From NCBI GenBank assembly GCA_025358305.1, contig JANYJZ010000002.1, positions 27,027 to 91,026 of the forward strand: DNA of 64,000 bases, read 5' to 3'. The notes beneath the pieces were generated by a model, which was not told the DNA's origin, did not search any database, and saw only the letters and a list, made by a program, of their open reading frames with translations. Shown in pieces: positions 26,320-34,437 of the stretch. Within the stretch, counting starts at the first letter, position 1; each line of letters begins with the position of its first letter. Origin of the DNA: Ignavibacteriota bacterium (GTDB lineage Bacteria; Bacteroidota; Ignavibacteria; UBA10030; SZUA-254). Both the position numbers and the translations under genes were made by a program.

Positions 26320-29019
26320 ATGATCGGAACAGTCATATCGCACTACAAGATCCTCGAGAAGCTCGGCGAAGGCGGCATGGGCGTCGTCTACAAGGCAGAG
26401 GACACCACCTTGAAGCGCGTCGTGGCCTTGAAGTTTCTCCCGCAGCACATCAGCGCGACGGAGAACGACAAGGCGCGATTCCTCCAGGAGGCCCAGGCGG
26501 CCGCCGCATTGAACCACCCGAACATCTGCACCATCTACGGCATCGAGGAGCACGAACATCAGATCTTCATCGCCATGGAGTTCGTCGACGGCGTGACCCT
26601 GAGGCAGAAAATGGGCTCCCTGAACCAGAAGCAGGCCCTCGACATCGGCGTCTTCATCGCCGACGGCTTGGCCGCCGCCCACGACAAGGGGATCGTTCAC
26701 CGGGACATCAAGCCCGAAAACATCATGATCCGCAAAGACGGCATCGCGCAGATCATGGACTTTGGCCTGGCAAAACTCCGGTCGAGCTCCAGCAAGATCA
26801 ACCGGCTCACGAAGGAGGGAAGCACCGTCGGAACCGCGGGCTACATGTCCCCGGAGCAGGTCCAGGGACACGACGCAGACCACCGGTCGGACATCTTCTC
26901 CCTCGGCGTCGTTCTCTACGAGCTCTTCACCGGGCAGCTGCCGTTCCGGGGCGTCCATGAAACAGCGCTCATGTACGAGATCGTCAACGTCGATGCGGCG
27001 CCGATGTCGTCCCTGAAGCCTGAGCTCGACACGAACCTCGACGCCATCGTACTTGAATGCCTCGAGAAAGACCCGGCGGACCGCTACCAGTCGGTGGCGG
27101 AAACGTCGAAGGACTTGCGGAAGTTCAAACGAGAGTCGAGCCGCGCCCGGGCCAGCCGGGTCACCGGAACGCGCCCCGTCTACCAGTCGTCGGTGATGCA
27201 GCCCCTTGCAGTTCCTGTTCAATCTGAGCCTGTGCTGCAACCGAAGCGAGCAGTAGTGCTTCCCTGGCTGGTTGCGGGGCTCTGTTTCATTGTAGCGGCC
27301 GCGGCGGTCGGCTACCAGATCCTTCATACACCCCATGTCGTCGAGCCCCTGCTCTACCAGGCCCAGATCAATCCGCCGCCGAAGGTCAATTTCACGGTCA
27401 CGCAGGGAGGCCACCTTGCTCTCTCTCCGAACGGCCGGATGGTCGCATTCGTCGGCACCGATACGACAGGCACGGACCTCCTCTGGATTCGGCCGGTCCA
27501 ATCGCTCACTGCCGTGCCCTTGGCCGGGACTGAGGGAGCGAGCTATCCTTTCTGGTCGTATGACAATAGATCGATCGGGTACTTCATCACCGGGAAGCTC
27601 AAGCGCATCGACGCCGCCGGCGGGCCTGCCCTCACCATTTGCGACGCAGCATCCGGCCGCGGTGGCAGCTGGAACAGGGACGGGGTCATTATTTTCGCTC
27701 CGTCGCAGTTCGATCCTATCTACAAGGTAGCGGCTGCAGGCGGGACGCCGGATGTGGTCACCCATCTCGATACCGCCACGAATCAACGAAATCACCGCTG
27801 GCCCCATTTTTTGCCGGACGGACGGCATTTTATTTACGTCACCCAGACACAGGCGTCCGGGAGCGACAATGACGTCGTCCATATTGTCGATCTTGCCTCC
27901 GGCGTCGACTCGCTCCTCATGCACGGAAATTCGAACGTTGAGTATGCGTCAGGGTACCTCTTGTTCCATCGGCAGGGGACGCTCATGGCGCAACCGTTCG
28001 ATACGCTCACCCTGCGGACCACGGGAGACGCTGTCCCGATCGCCGAAGGCGTTCAGTACAATCCTCTCCGGAGCCGCGCGACCTTCGCCGTCTCCCAGTC
28101 CGGCGTCCTCATCTATCAGACCGGGGTCGCCCAGTTTGCGAGGGCCGCGACGTTCAACCGGCACGGCGATCGGCGAGAGATACTCAACGTCGCCGCAGTG
28201 TCGAGCGGCAGGATCTCGCATAACGGCAAGCGGATGGCGATCGTGCAAACCGACATTTCGGCGCGTAATGCGGATATCTGGCTGTACGAAATGGACCGGG
28301 GAACGAGCTCGCGCTTCACGTTCGATCCGGCGCTGGAGACGAACCCGGTCTGGTCACCGGGGGATGATTCCGTGATCTTCAGCTCGAACAGAAATGGGAA
28401 GTACTTTGACCTCTTTATCAAGAGTGCGAACGGAACCGGGCAGGACAAGGAACTCTTCCGCGGAGAGCTCGACAAGTTCGTGACCGACTGGTCGCTCGAC
28501 GGGCGCTACCTGCTCATGCAGACCACCGGAAACTCGAAAACGAAGACCGATCTTTGGATTGTCCCGACATTCGGCGACCGAAAACCCGTCCCATTCCTCA
28601 ACAGCGAGTTCCGGGAAGCGAACGGCACGTTCTCGCCCGATGCGAAGTGGGTTGCCTATCAATCTGATGAGTCCCAACGATTCGAGGTGTATGTCCGGCC
28701 GTTCGGCGAAGCGCAGGGGAAGTGGCAGGTCTCCCTGAACGGAGGGTTCAATCCGCGCTGGATCGCCGCCGGAAAGGAGATCCTCTTCGTCACCCCGGAT
28801 CGGAAGCTCGTTTCGGCGCATGTCCGGCCGACGGCCACGGGTTTTGTGACCGACTCCCTCCAGACGATGTTCGACTATGATTCCCGGGGCATCGTCGGGG
28901 CCGGATTCGATGTCAGCATGGACGGACAAACGATCTTTTGCCTCGTGACCGACGCGCGACAGGTGTCTGCTCCGGTCACGCTTGTCGTAAACTGGGAGGA
29001 GGAGATACGAAAGAAATGA
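26320..29019 (+). CDS. Receptor-like Ser/Thr kinase with TolB/WD40-type domain (kinase 5)
   Basis: 899 residues starting MIGTVISHYKILEKLGEGG, three bases after the stop of kinase 4. Active kinase motifs GEGGMG, ALKFLP, HRDIKPEN, DFGLAK and GTAGYMSPEQ. Membrane helix about 312-333. The class B sensor includes GGHLALSPNGRMVAFVGTDT, SNVEYASGYLLFHRQGTLMA, YFDLFIKSANGTGQDKE and, near the end, DYDSRGIVGAGF and VTLVVNWEEEIRKK. These sensor segments are much closer to kinase 8 than to its neighbours. The last codons overlap the start of kinase 6 (ATGA). Confidence 0.9.
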   Translation: MIGTVISHYKILEKLGEGGMGVVYKAEDTTLKRVVALKFLPQHISATENDKARFLQEAQAAAALNHPNICTIYGIEEHEHQIFIAMEFVDGVTLRQKMGSLNQKQALDIGVFIADGLAAAHDKGIVHRDIKPENIMIRKDGIAQIMDFGLAKLRSSSSKINRLTKEGSTVGTAGYMSPEQVQGHDADHRSDIFSLGVVLYELFTGQLPFRGVHETALMYEIVNVDAAPMSSLKPELDTNLDAIVLECLEKDPADRYQSVAETSKDLRKFKRESSRARASRVTGTRPVYQSSVMQPLAVPVQSEPVLQPKRAVVLPWLVAGLCFIVAAAAVGYQILHTPHVVEPLLYQAQINPPPKVNFTVTQGGHLALSPNGRMVAFVGTDTTGTDLLWIRPVQSLTAVPLAGTEGASYPFWSYDNRSIGYFITGKLKRIDAAGGPALTICDAASGRGGSWNRDGVIIFAPSQFDPIYKVAAAGGTPDVVTHLDTATNQRNHRWPHFLPDGRHFIYVTQTQASGSDNDVVHIVDLASGVDSLLMHGNSNVEYASGYLLFHRQGTLMAQPFDTLTLRTTGDAVPIAEGVQYNPLRSRATFAVSQSGVLIYQTGVAQFARAATFNRHGDRREILNVAAVSSGRISHNGKRMAIVQTDISARNADIWLYEMDRGTSSRFTFDPALETNPVWSPGDDSVIFSSNRNGKYFDLFIKSANGTGQDKELFRGELDKFVTDWSLDGRYLLMQTTGNSKTKTDLWIVPTFGDRKPVPFLNSEFREANGTFSPDAKWVAYQSDESQRFEVYVRPFGEAQGKWQVSLNGGFNPRWIAAGKEILFVTPDRKLVSAHVRPTATGFVTDSLQTMFDYDSRGIVGAGFDVSMDGQTIFCLVTDARQVSAPVTLVVNWEEEIRKK

Positions 29020-31715
29020 TAGGACAGACGATCTCGCACTATACGATCCTCGAGAAGATCGGCGAAGGGGGCATGGGCGTCGTGTATAAGGCCGAAGACA
29101 CGACCTTGAAGCGCATCGTCGCGCTGAAGTTCCTTCCGCCGCACGTCGCGGCGAGCGACTCGGACCGGGCGCGTTTTCTGTTGGAAGCGCAGGCCGCGGC
29201 CGCCCTGAGCCACCCGAATATCTGCACGATCTTCGGGATCGAGGAGACCGACGGGCACTCGTTCATCGCCATGGAGTACGTCGAGGGACAAACGCTCAGA
29301 GAGAAGCGCGGCACGATCACTCTTGCCAAGGCGATCGACATCGGCATACAGGTCGCCGAAGGCCTCTCGGTCGCGCACGAGAAGGGGATCGTTCACCGCG
29401 ATATCAAGCCGGAGAACATCATGGTCCGCAAGGACGGGCTCGTCCAGATCATGGACTTCGGCCTGGCGAAGCTTCGGGCCTCCCGGGCGAGCCGATTGAC
29501 GAAGGAAGGAAGCACCGTCGGCACCGCCGGCTACATGTCCCCCGAACAGGTCCAGGGCCAGGAGACCGACCACCGTTCGGACATCTTCTCGGTCGGTGTG
29601 CTCTTGTACGAGCTTTTCACCGGCGAACCGCCGTTCAAGGGGGTCCATGAAACGGCGCTCCTCTACGAGATCGTCAACGTCGACCCCGCGCCGATGAGCT
29701 CGGTGAAGCCGGAGATCGACCCCGAACTCGACCGCATCGTCCTCGAATGCCTCCAGAAAGAGCCCGACGAGAGGTACAATTCGATGAAGGACGTCGCGAA
29801 GGACCTGAAGCGCTTCAAGCGCGAATCGAGCAAGCAGCGCCTTAGCCGGACGATGTCCGTCCGGCCTGCCTTGACGGCATCCCGGGTGGGGATGAGCGTG
29901 CCGGCGCCGGAACCCGCGTCCGCTCGGTTCCCCGTCCGCGAGATGATCGCGTGGGGAGTGGCGGCAGTACTCTTGGCCGCGGCGATCTACCTGTTCGCCC
30001 GACCCGCACGCGCTCCTTCTGGTCCGCTTATGCTCATTCGGTCCTCCATCGTGACGCCGGATAGCATCTACATCCACAGCTTCGGCGCCGGCCTCGGCGC
30101 TCCGGCGCTGTCGCCGGACGGCCGTGCGATCGCGTTCGCAGGCGTCACCCCCGACGGCACGCAGGCGATCTATCTTCGGATGATCGATGAGATGGAGACG
30201 CGCATGTTGCCGGGGACGGAAGGGGGAAGCCAGCCGTTCTGGTCTCCGGACGGGAAGTACGTCGGCTTCTTTGATACGCAGAGAATGAAGAAAGTCGATA
30301 TCGTCGGCGGCTCGCCGACGACGATCGCCGTCGTCCCAAATCCGCGGGGAGGGACCTGGGCGGCGGACGGCACGATCGTCTTCACTCCTGACTACCAGGC
30401 GGGACTCTTTCGTCTTAACGCCGACGGCACGGGTAAAGCCGAGAGGGTGACCTCGCTTGATTCCACACGGCACGAAGGCTCGCACCGCTGGCCCCAGTTC
30501 CTCCCTGACGGCAAGCATGTGCTCTATCTTGCGCGCGCCGCATCGGAGACCGGAGAGGCCGAAGGGGACGCGATCTACGTCTCGTCGCTCGATGGAACCG
30601 AAAAGAAGATGCTCGTCCAATCGTCGTTCAATCCGACATATGCCGGAGGGTATCTCTTTTTCGCCCGGAGCGAGGTGCTCATGGCCCAGCGGTTCGATCT
30701 CGACAAGCTCACGCTCGAAGGGGACCCCGTGAAGGTGCAGGAAGGAATCCTCACCGACGTCTCCTATAATATGGCGGTCTACACACTCTCCCATACCGGC
30801 ATGCTCCTCTACCAGACGGGCAAGGCGGAAGCAGGAGCGAGGCCCATCCTCGTCGACCGGTCCGGGAAGGTCGTACATACGATCAATGACCGGAGCGAGC
30901 AGGACCAGGTCCGCTATTCTCCGGACGGCAAGGAGGCGGCGCTCTATCTCTATGATACGCGTTCCAGAAGAAGCAACATCTGGATCTATGACCTGAAATC
31001 CGACAACCGACGGCGTCTGACGACCGGCGCCAAAGGGGACTTCTATCCGGTCTGGTCCGCAAACGGGAGCGAGATGTTCTACTCCATCGGCGGGAGTACC
31101 CAAGCGGACATCTTCGTCCAGCCTTCGTCGCGCAGCGGCGGCGAGAAGCTCTTCGCGTCGGTCGGTACGATCAACCGCGTCCTCGACGCCTCGCCTGACG
31201 GGAAGACGCTTCTACTGACCACGTTCACCTCCCTGGAGACGAAGACCGATCTCTGGCTCGTTCCGACCTCCGGCGAGACGCGCACGCCGGTACAGTTTCA
31301 GCACACGAAGTTCAAGGAGGACGACGGCCGGATCTCCCACGATGGCCGCTGGGTGGCGTACGTGTCGGATGAGAGCGGCGAGAGCGAGGTCTATCTGAAG
31401 CTCCTTGCCGAACCGTCTTCCAACGGATGGAAGGTCACCTCCGGCGGCGCGACGTTGCCCCTGTGGGGACCTTCGGGAACCGAACTCCTCTACGTGAATA
31501 CGAAGCGAGAGGTCGTCTCGGCGACGATCAAGCTTGCGGGCAATGCCGGCGAGGTCGTGAGCACGAAAGTACTCTTCGTCACGCCTCCGTTCGCGCAGAG
31601 CTTTGACATATCCCCCGACGGCACGACGTTCTTCATCACCAGGAGTCTCGAGATGGAGAAGTACCCTTCCCTCTCCCTCGTGACGAACTGGGAAGAGCTG
31701 CTGAAGAAACAGTGA
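29016..31715 (+). CDS. Receptor-like Ser/Thr kinase with TolB/WD40-type domain (kinase 6)
   Basis: The start is the ATG at 29016 overlapping the previous TGA. Upstream in-frame codons lie inside kinase 5 and are ignored. 899 residues. GEGGMG, ALKFLP, HRDIKPEN, DFGLAKLRASRASRL, GTAGYMSPEQ. The loop after DFG is about three residues shorter than in the other receptor kinases. Membrane helix about 311-330. The sensor is class B (HRWPQFLPDGKHVLYLARAA, GGYLFFARSEVLMAQRFD, YTLSHTGMLLYQTG) and ends LVTNWEELLKKQ. A 40-base gap with AGGAAGAG before the next ATG separates it from kinase 7. Confidence 0.9.
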   Translation: MIGQTISHYTILEKIGEGGMGVVYKAEDTTLKRIVALKFLPPHVAASDSDRARFLLEAQAAAALSHPNICTIFGIEETDGHSFIAMEYVEGQTLREKRGTITLAKAIDIGIQVAEGLSVAHEKGIVHRDIKPENIMVRKDGLVQIMDFGLAKLRASRASRLTKEGSTVGTAGYMSPEQVQGQETDHRSDIFSVGVLLYELFTGEPPFKGVHETALLYEIVNVDPAPMSSVKPEIDPELDRIVLECLQKEPDERYNSMKDVAKDLKRFKRESSKQRLSRTMSVRPALTASRVGMSVPAPEPASARFPVREMIAWGVAAVLLAAAIYLFARPARAPSGPLMLIRSSIVTPDSIYIHSFGAGLGAPALSPDGRAIAFAGVTPDGTQAIYLRMIDEMETRMLPGTEGGSQPFWSPDGKYVGFFDTQRMKKVDIVGGSPTTIAVVPNPRGGTWAADGTIVFTPDYQAGLFRLNADGTGKAERVTSLDSTRHEGSHRWPQFLPDGKHVLYLARAASETGEAEGDAIYVSSLDGTEKKMLVQSSFNPTYAGGYLFFARSEVLMAQRFDLDKLTLEGDPVKVQEGILTDVSYNMAVYTLSHTGMLLYQTGKAEAGARPILVDRSGKVVHTINDRSEQDQVRYSPDGKEAALYLYDTRSRRSNIWIYDLKSDNRRRLTTGAKGDFYPVWSANGSEMFYSIGGSTQADIFVQPSSRSGGEKLFASVGTINRVLDASPDGKTLLLTTFTSLETKTDLWLVPTSGETRTPVQFQHTKFKEDDGRISHDGRWVAYVSDESGESEVYLKLLAEPSSNGWKVTSGGATLPLWGPSGTELLYVNTKREVVSATIKLAGNAGEVVSTKVLFVTPPFAQSFDISPDGTTFFITRSLEMEKYPSLSLVTNWEELLKKQ

Positions 31716-31755
31716 GCGCGGATCAGCATACCATAGCACAGGAAGAGCAAAGCGC

Positions 31756-34431
31756 ATGATCGGCCAGACCATATCGCACTACAACATCCTCGAGAAGCTC
31801 GGCCAGGGCGGCATGGGAGTCGTCTACAAGGCCCTGGACACGAAGCTCGACCGGACGGTCGCGCTGAAGTTCCTTCCGCCGCACCTCGCGGCCTCCGACC
31901 AAGACAAGGCGCGCTTCATCCAGGAAGCGAAGGCCGCCGCGGCCCTGAACCATCCGAACGTCTGCTCGATCATCGACATTCAGGAACATGACGGGCAGAT
32001 GTTCATCGTCATGGAGTTCGTCGATGGGGAGACCTTGCGGGACAAGCGCGGAAATCTCTCGTTCAAGCAGGCCGAAGAGATCGGGATACAGATCGCCGAC
32101 GGCCTCGCGGCCGCCCATGAGAAGGGGATCGTCCACCGGGACATCAAGCCGGAGAACATCATGGTGCGCAAAGACGGCATCGCCCAGATCATGGACTTCG
32201 GTCTGGCGAAGCTCCGGTCAGCTTCGAGCAAGGTGAACCGCCTGACGAAGGAAGGAAGCACCGTCGGGACCGCAGGGTATATGTCCCCGGAGCAGATCCA
32301 GGGCCAGGACGTCGACCACCGGAGCGACATCTTTTCCTTCGGCGTTGTCCTGTATGAAATGTTCACCGGTCAATTGCCGTTCAAGGGGGTCCACGAGACG
32401 GCCCTCGCCTACGAGATCGTGAACGTCGATCCCGCCCCCATGGCGACGATCAAGCCGGAGATCGACCCGGCATTGGACGCGATCGTCCTCGATTGCCTCG
32501 AGAAGGATGTGAAGGAGCGCTGCCAGTCGGTCGCCGAAGTGGGCAGGGACTTGCGCAAGGTCCGCCGGGAGTCGACCCGGAACCGCGCAAGCCGCATCAC
32601 GGCCGCCCGTCCGGCGATCAAGGTCCAGCAGGGGTCTCCCGCGCCTGAAGCCCGGCCGAGCTCTTGGAAGATGTACGGCGGATATGTCCTTGCCGGTCTC
32701 TTAGCGCTCGTCATCGTCGGTCTCCTTGTCACACCGTGGCGGAGCCAGATGGTCTCACCCCGCCCGTCCATGCGGTTTTCGATCGATCTCCCATCGGCCA
32801 GTCCGTTGTCGTCGGTGGAGGCAGAGATCGCAGTCTCGCGCGACGGGAAGGCGTTGGTCTATCTCGCAGCGCTCCCCTCCGGTTCATGGCAGCTCTATCT
32901 TCATCGGATGGACCAGCTCGGATCTCAGCCGATCCCCGGCACCGAGCGCGCCATCTCGCCTGCTTTCTCGCCGGATGGCCAATGGGTCGCGTTCAACTCC
33001 TCTCAGAAGATTTACAGGGTCTCGATCTCTGGGGGAGTGCCGCAGGAACTCTGTCCCACGCAGATCACGACACGAGGTATCTGCTGGCCGACGGACGATG
33101 TGCTGTATGCCGGATCTCTGAGCGGCGGCATCGTTCGGCTTCCGGCGACCGGCGGCACGCTCGAAGAGGTGACGAAGATCGACACTACCGCCGGCGAACT
33201 CAGCCACCGTTTTCCCCAACTCCTCCCGGACGGGAAGACCCTCATCTACACGGTGAAGCAGAATAATATCGCTTCGTTCGACGAGGCGACGATCGTTGCG
33301 GAGCGGCTCGGTTCCGGAGAGCGAAAGGTGCTCGTCCGTGGCGGCACCTATGCCCGGTACGTACCGACCGGTCAGATCGCGTGGATCCGCGACGGCAAGA
33401 TCTATGCGCAGTTGTTCGATGCGGGGGAACTTGCATTGCGGAGCGCCCCCGTCCCGATCGAGACAGGTGGTTGGATGTTCTCCGGATCGGGAGAGGCGTG
33501 CCTTGCGTTCACCGACGCGGGGACCATGATCTTTGCGCCGCAGACGCTCGACCTCGCATACCAGTCCTCGATCAGCCTGATGGACATGCATGGCACGCAG
33601 TCGTCGCTCTTCGACACACTCCGGTGGTACAATACCGCCTTTCTCTCTCCCGACGGCAAGAAGCTTGCCATTGGGATCAACGCGGCGAACGATGATATTT
33701 GGGTCTACCAGATCGAGCGCGGCGTCCTGACGCGGGTGACGTTCGGGGGAGGCAATAATGACGCCCCGATCTGGTCGCCGGACGGGAAGTATCTCGTGTA
33801 CTCCGCGGAAAAGGGGAAGGTGCCCAATCTCTACCGGAAGCCCTGGAACGGCAGCGGTGCGGAGGAACGCCTCCTCTCGAGCCCGCATCTCCAGATCCCC
33901 GTCTCCTTCTCTCCAGACGGCAAGAACCTGGCCTTCGACGAAGCAGGCGACATCTGGATCCTTCCGATGGACTCCGCGGGTGCAGGAAAACCAGAGCCGT
34001 ATCTGCAATCTCCCGCCGAAGAGACAGGGGGCCTGTTCTCCCCCGACGGCCGATGGCTGGCCTATATGTCGAACGAGTCGGGAAAGAACGAGATCTATGT
34101 CTCAGGGTTCCCGAAGCGGGAAGGGAAGTCGCAGATCTCCGACGGGGGCGGCTACCTCCTCTGCTGGTCGAGGGACGGGAAGGAACTTTATTTCGGTACC
34201 GGCACGACGATCAAGGCCGTTGATGTGCTCCCTTCGGCGATGTTCGACTTTTCAATGCCCAAGAAGGTCTGCGACGTTCCGCCGAATGTCATCCCGTGGG
34301 ACATATCTTTGGACGGCAAGAGCTTCATTTCGATCGTCTCCAAGAGTGCGAAGGTGACCCTCCCGCGCCTCGAAGTGGTCAGCGACTGGCTTGAGACGGT
34401 GAAGGACAAATTCTCCGACAACAAGAAATAG
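31756..34431 (+). CDS. Receptor-like Ser/Thr kinase with TolB/WD40-type domain (kinase 7)
   Basis: 891 residues starting MIGQTISHYNILEKLGQGG. Kinase motifs GQGGMG, ALKFLP, HRDIKPEN, DFGLAK and GTAGYMSPEQ are complete. The kinase half is almost identical to that of kinase 8 over the first 270 residues, including GQGG in place of GEGG. Membrane helix about 306-327. The sensor is class A, like kinase 2 (GERKVLVRGGTYARYVPTGQ, then TRVTFGGGNNDAPIWSPDGK), and ends in an altered tail, VVSDWLETVKDKFSDNKK, instead of the NWxEE-type end. Kinase 8 begins six bases later. Confidence 0.9.
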   Translation: MIGQTISHYNILEKLGQGGMGVVYKALDTKLDRTVALKFLPPHLAASDQDKARFIQEAKAAAALNHPNVCSIIDIQEHDGQMFIVMEFVDGETLRDKRGNLSFKQAEEIGIQIADGLAAAHEKGIVHRDIKPENIMVRKDGIAQIMDFGLAKLRSASSKVNRLTKEGSTVGTAGYMSPEQIQGQDVDHRSDIFSFGVVLYEMFTGQLPFKGVHETALAYEIVNVDPAPMATIKPEIDPALDAIVLDCLEKDVKERCQSVAEVGRDLRKVRRESTRNRASRITAARPAIKVQQGSPAPEARPSSWKMYGGYVLAGLLALVIVGLLVTPWRSQMVSPRPSMRFSIDLPSASPLSSVEAEIAVSRDGKALVYLAALPSGSWQLYLHRMDQLGSQPIPGTERAISPAFSPDGQWVAFNSSQKIYRVSISGGVPQELCPTQITTRGICWPTDDVLYAGSLSGGIVRLPATGGTLEEVTKIDTTAGELSHRFPQLLPDGKTLIYTVKQNNIASFDEATIVAERLGSGERKVLVRGGTYARYVPTGQIAWIRDGKIYAQLFDAGELALRSAPVPIETGGWMFSGSGEACLAFTDAGTMIFAPQTLDLAYQSSISLMDMHGTQSSLFDTLRWYNTAFLSPDGKKLAIGINAANDDIWVYQIERGVLTRVTFGGGNNDAPIWSPDGKYLVYSAEKGKVPNLYRKPWNGSGAEERLLSSPHLQIPVSFSPDGKNLAFDEAGDIWILPMDSAGAGKPEPYLQSPAEETGGLFSPDGRWLAYMSNESGKNEIYVSGFPKREGKSQISDGGGYLLCWSRDGKELYFGTGTTIKAVDVLPSAMFDFSMPKKVCDVPPNVIPWDISLDGKSFISIVSKSAKVTLPRLEVVSDWLETVKDKFSDNKK

Positions 34432-34437
34432 GGATCT